55,359 nucleotides of DNA from the NCBI RefSeq assembly GCF_003129925.1, contig NZ_QFFN01000015.1, forward strand, positions 1 to 55,359, read 5' to 3'. A model generated the notes under the pieces. That model saw only the letters and a program-made list of their open reading frames with translations, had not been told where the DNA came from and did not search any database. A program made the translations under genes and the position numbers. This document shows positions 51,193 through 55,359 of the stretch, piece after piece. This DNA is from Bifidobacterium catulorum. Its GTDB lineage: Bacteria; Actinomycetota; Actinomycetes; Actinomycetales; Bifidobacteriaceae. Each line of letters begins with the position of its first letter. The stretch's first letter is position 1.

Positions 51193-52221
51193 ATGACGCG
51201 TGTTCAAAATGTATCCGATGAATCCCTGGGATGGGACTGTCTATCCACCGCTATTACGGGCAGTCAATTGGCGAATAGGGAGTTTTCCCCGCCTGAAGAG
51301 TTCATTCCGGGAATCATTCCTACAGGGTTGGTGATGCTGGTGGGCAAATCCAAGATAGGAAAATCATGGCTTGCCCTGCACCTGGCCTCGGCCGCCGCGT
51401 CTGGATCGCCCGTGTTAGGTGGGATCCCCGTGGAATCGCGGCCTGTACTCTATCTGGCTATGGAGGACAGCCTGCGGCGGCTGCAAAGCAGACAGCGGCG
51501 TATGGGCGGACCATGTTCCGACCTGTTGTATCTGATGTGCGATCTACCTAACAATCCCGAGGACCCCGACAGAAAGATTTCGCCATTGAGCGTGGTGGAG
51601 TCGTTCATCGAGAAATTTGATGGCCGGTCTCCCGTTGTCATCATTGACACCTGGGGAAAGGTATTGCCCCATTATCCTCCCCGTCGTAAAGAAGGGGCCT
51701 TCGAGCGAGACTACCGACTCATGGGAATGATTCAGGACATGTCGAGGAGACGTCCTGATGCCACCATCATCGTTCTTCACCATGCTCGCAAGGCAGCGGT
51801 AGATGATTTTGTGGACGCCGTCAACGGTACGACCGGGCTGGCAGCGGCTGCGGACGCCATTGTGGTGTTGGACCGCAATCGAAAAAGCACTGAGGGGCGT
51901 CTCAGCATTACAGGTCGTGACATCCGAGGAGCGGAATACAGCGTACGGTTCGATGAGGATGCAGGGTTGTGGTCATTGTATGGTGACTCCCGTTCCGAGG
52001 CGGAGAAAAACGCGCGCGAATCGCATATTCGGGAAGCTCTGTCGGATACGAAGTACCGAGTGATTGACTTGGTGAATCAACACCCGGAGGGAATCGGACC
52101 AAAGCAGGTGGGTGAAACGTTGGGCATAGATAACAAGATGGCGTCGGAATATCTGCGTGACGGTGTGAGGAAAGAACTCATTCGAAAGATTTCCCGGGGT
52201 TTTTATGGGCCCGTGGAATAG
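51193..52221 (+). CDS. RepA-like AAA ATPase of the integrative element
   Basis: 342 residues. A RecA/DnaB-like ATPase with Walker A LVGKSKIGKSWLALHLASAA, Walker B PVVIIDTWGKVLP and HHARKAAVDDFVDAVNG, followed by a winged-helix C terminus (YRVIDLVNQHPEGIGPKQVG, TLGIDNKMASEYL). Such RepA/AAA_25 proteins unwind DNA at plasmid and integrative-element origins. GGCGGAACC lies just before the ATG. No iteron array is visible nearby. Confidence 0.75.
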   Translation: MTRVQNVSDESLGWDCLSTAITGSQLANREFSPPEEFIPGIIPTGLVMLVGKSKIGKSWLALHLASAAASGSPVLGGIPVESRPVLYLAMEDSLRRLQSRQRRMGGPCSDLLYLMCDLPNNPEDPDRKISPLSVVESFIEKFDGRSPVVIIDTWGKVLPHYPPRRKEGAFERDYRLMGMIQDMSRRRPDATIIVLHHARKAAVDDFVDAVNGTTGLAAAADAIVVLDRNRKSTEGRLSITGRDIRGAEYSVRFDEDAGLWSLYGDSRSEAEKNARESHIREALSDTKYRVIDLVNQHPEGIGPKQVGETLGIDNKMASEYLRDGVRKELIRKISRGFYGPVE

Positions 52222-52230
52222 CTTTCGATG

Positions 52231-52265
52231 TCGGTGTGGAAGGGCTTTGTGCCTCCCCACACCGA
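52231..52265. terminator. Hairpin between convergent genes
   Basis: TCGGTGTGG and CCACACCGA around a 17-nt loop with partial pairing, between the ATPase (+) and restriction enzyme (-). Confidence 0.5.
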
Positions 52266-52270
52266 ACCGG

Positions 52271-55144
52271 CTATGGTTCCTGAACTAGCTTTGCGTAATT
52301 CCTGAAGAGAATGCGAAGGCGTTCGTCGTCGTTCTTGCATGGTCTGTCCGCACCGAAAGCGACGTCCACAATGCGGTCGAGGGCCTTGTGAGCATTAATG
52401 ATGTCGGGATGCATCATGAGTGGACTATACAGTTTGGCAAGGCTTTCACCGGGGTGATTGGCCCGGGCTTTGAGAATGTCCTGCCCAGCTTTTGCGATTC
52501 TGCTTCGTGTTTCTTCGGGTATTGCGGGCAGGGGAATATTGTTCCATACGACGGTATTAGAGAATTGGCAGTCGCTTTTTAACCGGCCGCCAACGGCTTT
52601 TTGCCACGTGATGAACATTTTGGATTCTGCGATTGCGAAGGCGAACCCGTCTGGATCAGCCCCAGTGTGGAGTTTTTGCCCTGCTATTACGCACTTAGGC
52701 AGTATCGTACAGGTCGCGTAGTCGCGTTGGCTACTGAAGACGACGGGGATGGCCAGATAGTCTTCTGATGGTTGGTGAATCTCTCCAAACAGTTGTGGCG
52801 TGGCGGCGCATTCCACTGTTTTCCGGCGTTTTGTCGCAAGACGCATGGCCTTGACTGCTTCGACTCGTTTACGCAGAAAAGGCGATTGCAGGATGTCGGA
52901 GGATGGAGCATCCACAAGCCATAGGCACCATCTTTCTTTGTCATTAATAAGTTCTCTCCCATTACGGTATTTTCGTACGTATTTGGCGGCTATGGGATCA
53001 CTGATGGCTTCATCGTATGCTTCACGGGTATCGATGGTGAGATTTCCGCCATCCAGGGACAGTGATCCAAAGGAGACCCGGGGGAGCATCGGCGAGAGCG
53101 GTCCGAGTTTCTGGCTGCGTTTCTGCACGTAGATGTCGGGGGCGTCGAGCAGGTATCCGTTGATGTGCTGTGGGTATGTGGTCTTAGGGTCCCCGTTGAT
53201 GTCGTCGTAGGTGAACAGGACGGGTGGGGTATCGTCGTCGTTCCGGTCCATGCCGATGATGACGACATGCACGTTAGCGTTGTCGGTCGATTGCGCGTCC
53301 CATGCGAAGGTGCGATGTGCGAACGCGATACGCCACCCGTCCGCGATGATTGGCTTGAACAGTGCCGGGACCGGCTGCCCCTGGGTGATGGAGTTCGTGG
53401 ATACCAGAGCGAACGCGGACGTCGGCTTGGTCAGGTATTGCGAGGCCTTGCGGTACCAGCCGGTCGCATAGTCGAGGTAGCCGTCATAGTCCCTGCCCCA
53501 TACGGTCCTGAGATCGTTCGTCTGTTCGGGGGATTTGCTGATGTGTCCGAGGAACGGCGGGTTGCCCATGACGTAGTCGCATCGTTCTCCGGGCAGAACG
53601 GTGTTCCAGTCGGTTTGGAGGGCGTTGGCCTGGACAATGTTGCCGGAGTCGTGCAGGGGAAGCCGGTCGGGCGCGTAGCCGGCGATCTTAAGGGTGTCGG
53701 CAAGGGCCTGCTGTTCGGCTATCCACAATGCGGTGCGTGCCACGGCGCAGGCGAAGTCGTTGATTTCTATGCCGTGGAACTGGTCGATGTGGACCTTGAC
53801 CAGCTCGTCGTCGCTCAGGAGCGTGCCCTGGCCGCCGAGCTCGGCTTCGAGAGCCTTGTTCTCCAGTTCCCTTAGCCGCAGGTAGGATTCGGTCAGGAAG
53901 TTGCCCGACCCGCACGCGGGATCGAGGAAGTTGAGATTGCCGAGCCGCTCGCGGAACCGGTGGAACGGGTCGGTCTCGTCAAGACGCTTGCCGCGTTTGC
54001 GGAACTTGGTGTAGTCAGCGTTGTACCGTGCTTTGCGCTCCTTGCGCTCCTGTTCGATACGTGCTTTCTCCTGCCGCATCAGGTCGTCGAGCTCTTCGTT
54101 GAGCCGGTCGAGGAACAACGGGTCGATGACGCGGTGGATGTTCCTCACTGTGGTGTAGTGCATGCCGCCCTGCCTCCGCTGGTCGTGGCTCAGTGTCTCC
54201 TCCATGAGCGAACCGAACACGACGGGACTGACGCTGCTCCAGTCGAAGCCTCGTGCGGCTGCTATGAGCTGCTCGCGAGTCTCGTCGGTGAACCGTGGCA
54301 GACGGATGGACTCGGCGAACAGGCCGCCGTCCACATAGGGGAACTGGGCGAACTCGGATTCCAGATCGGGATCGCGTTGTTCCTTCGGCGTCTCCAGCGT
54401 AACGAGCAGGGTCTTCAGGTCACGGCGCAGGTGCCGGGTGTCGGTCTGTTCGAGCCATCGGCTGAACATATCCACGCCGGAGAACAGGCCCGCGTCCTCC
54501 GCGTACATGAGGAACACGAGACGGACGGTGAGGATCGCAAGGTCGTGCCGCATCTCCGGGGAGTCCGTACCTCCCTCATATCCCTGGCATAGGGCGTTGT
54601 GCAGGTCGGCGACCAGCAGGCCGGCCTTGCGGCTGACCTGCTCCTGCAGGTAGATGCGGCTGTTCTCCCGGCTGAAGATCTGTGTGAGCACGTCCGTGTG
54701 TCTTATCAGGTCGGCAAGAGGGAACTCGATGAACGGCTTCGAGGCGACGGCGTCCTCGTCGAGGTCATAGAAGCGGAATACGCGGAAGTTGCTGGTGCAC
54801 AGGAACCGGGGCTTCTGCGAGGCCGGCAGATCGTTCGCGTATCGTAGCGCCTGTTCGAGGGGAGTGACGTTCTCGGAGCGACGCGGCTCCTTCCTGTCGA
54901 GGCTGACGTCACGGCTCTTCTGCTCGACAAGGAGCCGGGCGTCAGGACAAAACACGTCGATGAAACCGCCGTTGACCGGATGCTCGAACTCCAGACGGTC
55001 CCGCGCCTCTGCCGGCGACCACCCGAACACCGTGGACAGTAGCTCGCGCCAGAAGGATTGTGCCTCCTGCTTCTCATGTCCTCTGCCCTCTTGAGACCAG
55101 TTCTCCACGAATCCGGCAAGCTGCTTCTCCACTAATGAATCCAT
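52271..55144 (-). CDS. MmeI-like single-chain restriction-modification enzyme
   Basis: 957 residues. An N-terminal PD-(D/E)xK-type nuclease centre, GGFIDVFCPDARLLVEQKSR (Asp63, Glu74, Lys76), a helical linker, an adenine-N6 methyltransferase with SAM motif FLDPACGSGNFL (406-417) and catalytic NPPF (528-531), and a C-terminal target-recognition region. This is the order of type IIL enzymes such as MmeI (919 aa): one chain cuts and protects. The full length and all motifs look intact. It is on an integrative element and has no separate specificity or modification gene. Confidence 0.85.
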   Translation of the reverse strand: MDSLVEKQLAGFVENWSQEGRGHEKQEAQSFWRELLSTVFGWSPAEARDRLEFEHPVNGGFIDVFCPDARLLVEQKSRDVSLDRKEPRRSENVTPLEQALRYANDLPASQKPRFLCTSNFRVFRFYDLDEDAVASKPFIEFPLADLIRHTDVLTQIFSRENSRIYLQEQVSRKAGLLVADLHNALCQGYEGGTDSPEMRHDLAILTVRLVFLMYAEDAGLFSGVDMFSRWLEQTDTRHLRRDLKTLLVTLETPKEQRDPDLESEFAQFPYVDGGLFAESIRLPRFTDETREQLIAAARGFDWSSVSPVVFGSLMEETLSHDQRRQGGMHYTTVRNIHRVIDPLFLDRLNEELDDLMRQEKARIEQERKERKARYNADYTKFRKRGKRLDETDPFHRFRERLGNLNFLDPACGSGNFLTESYLRLRELENKALEAELGGQGTLLSDDELVKVHIDQFHGIEINDFACAVARTALWIAEQQALADTLKIAGYAPDRLPLHDSGNIVQANALQTDWNTVLPGERCDYVMGNPPFLGHISKSPEQTNDLRTVWGRDYDGYLDYATGWYRKASQYLTKPTSAFALVSTNSITQGQPVPALFKPIIADGWRIAFAHRTFAWDAQSTDNANVHVVIIGMDRNDDDTPPVLFTYDDINGDPKTTYPQHINGYLLDAPDIYVQKRSQKLGPLSPMLPRVSFGSLSLDGGNLTIDTREAYDEAISDPIAAKYVRKYRNGRELINDKERWCLWLVDAPSSDILQSPFLRKRVEAVKAMRLATKRRKTVECAATPQLFGEIHQPSEDYLAIPVVFSSQRDYATCTILPKCVIAGQKLHTGADPDGFAFAIAESKMFITWQKAVGGRLKSDCQFSNTVVWNNIPLPAIPEETRSRIAKAGQDILKARANHPGESLAKLYSPLMMHPDIINAHKALDRIVDVAFGADRPCKNDDERLRILFRNYAKLVQEP

Positions 55145-55251
55145 GACTCATCATCATTCCACGAAAAGTGGCAGCTCAGTAGTTTTGTATGAAAAAACGG
55201 AGAGCTTTATGCATCTGACGACACGAAAACGATTGAGAAAACTCCTTTATC

Positions 55252-55274
55252 TAGTTAAAGTTAGATTTTAACTA
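55252..55274. promoter_or_regulatory. AT-rich palindrome upstream of the restriction gene
   Basis: TAGTTAAA and TTTAACTA around a 7-nt centre, in an AT-rich stretch 108 bp upstream of the restriction gene. The 215-bp window end 55145-55359 shows no gene. Confidence 0.4.
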
Positions 55275-55359
55275 CATTATCTAATGTGCTCTGCCTACCG
55301 GTGGTAGGTGGGTGGTGTCGTGGCTGGTTTCGGTCGGGTGGTGGTGTGTCGTGGCGTAT

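Overview
The window is chromosomal DNA of a high-G+C actinobacterium, most likely a Bifidobacterium. It carries de novo purine genes with a large single-chain PurL plus PurT, a YwiC-like protein, a DXP synthase of bifidobacterial type, mostly AAGGAG-type ribosome binding sites with some leaderless starts, and an intergenic family of GGCTCCCCTC/GAGGGGAGCC palindromes. All assignments come from reading the sequence; no search was run.

Layout. 1-7 kb: dxs (-), an MDR oxidoreductase (+), an orphan MetN-like ATPase (+) and purE-purK (+). 6.8-11.2 kb: a gene-poor stretch with three kinds of tandem array (7/8-bp, 51-bp and 8-bp units), endonuclease IV (nfo), and four paralogous 38-41 aa micro-proteins that I do not recognise, one alone and three in a row behind an operator-like palindrome. 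11.6-13.5 kb: a small accessory patch with two XRE repressors, a RelB/RelE-like toxin-antitoxin pair and an IS3-type transposase remnant. 13.9-16.4 kb: a LacI regulator, a nitroreductase bracketed by two very long hairpins, and a Fur-family regulator.

16.5-24.9 kb is a zinc-starvation island: a membrane-anchored ZnuA-ZinT fusion, a ZnuA lipoprotein, a zur-like gene, six zinc-free (C-) ribosomal protein paralogues (L28, L33, S14, L31, L36, L32) in one operon, a Cys-rich metallothionein-like protein and a COG0523-like protein that has lost its P-loop. Palindromic Zur-type boxes (TGATAATCATTATCA) lie in the promoters; two are parts of an identical 27-bp block. The ABC permease and ATPase for zinc are not in the window.

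25-30 kb is a tightly coupled four-gene operon: a lipoprotein fusing a solute-binding-like domain to a VWA domain, an XpaC-like membrane protein, a membrane-anchored solute-binding-like protein and TelA. A paralogue of the third gene sits in the zinc island. 30.7-44.8 kb holds purD, purM, purF, purL, purC and purT, so with purE and purK eight purine enzymes take PRPP to SAICAR. Between them are an SOS-type cassette (Y-family polymerase plus YolD-like protein, two LexA-type boxes) and an aminotransferase. 45-48.3 kb holds tRNA-His, a YwiC-like protein, an SPFH protein, a Ppx/GppA phosphatase and tRNA-Arg(CCT). From the tRNA-Arg to the window end lies an integrative element: tyrosine integrase, XRE repressor, excisionase-like HTH, a RepA-like ATPase and a single-chain MmeI-like restriction-modification enzyme.
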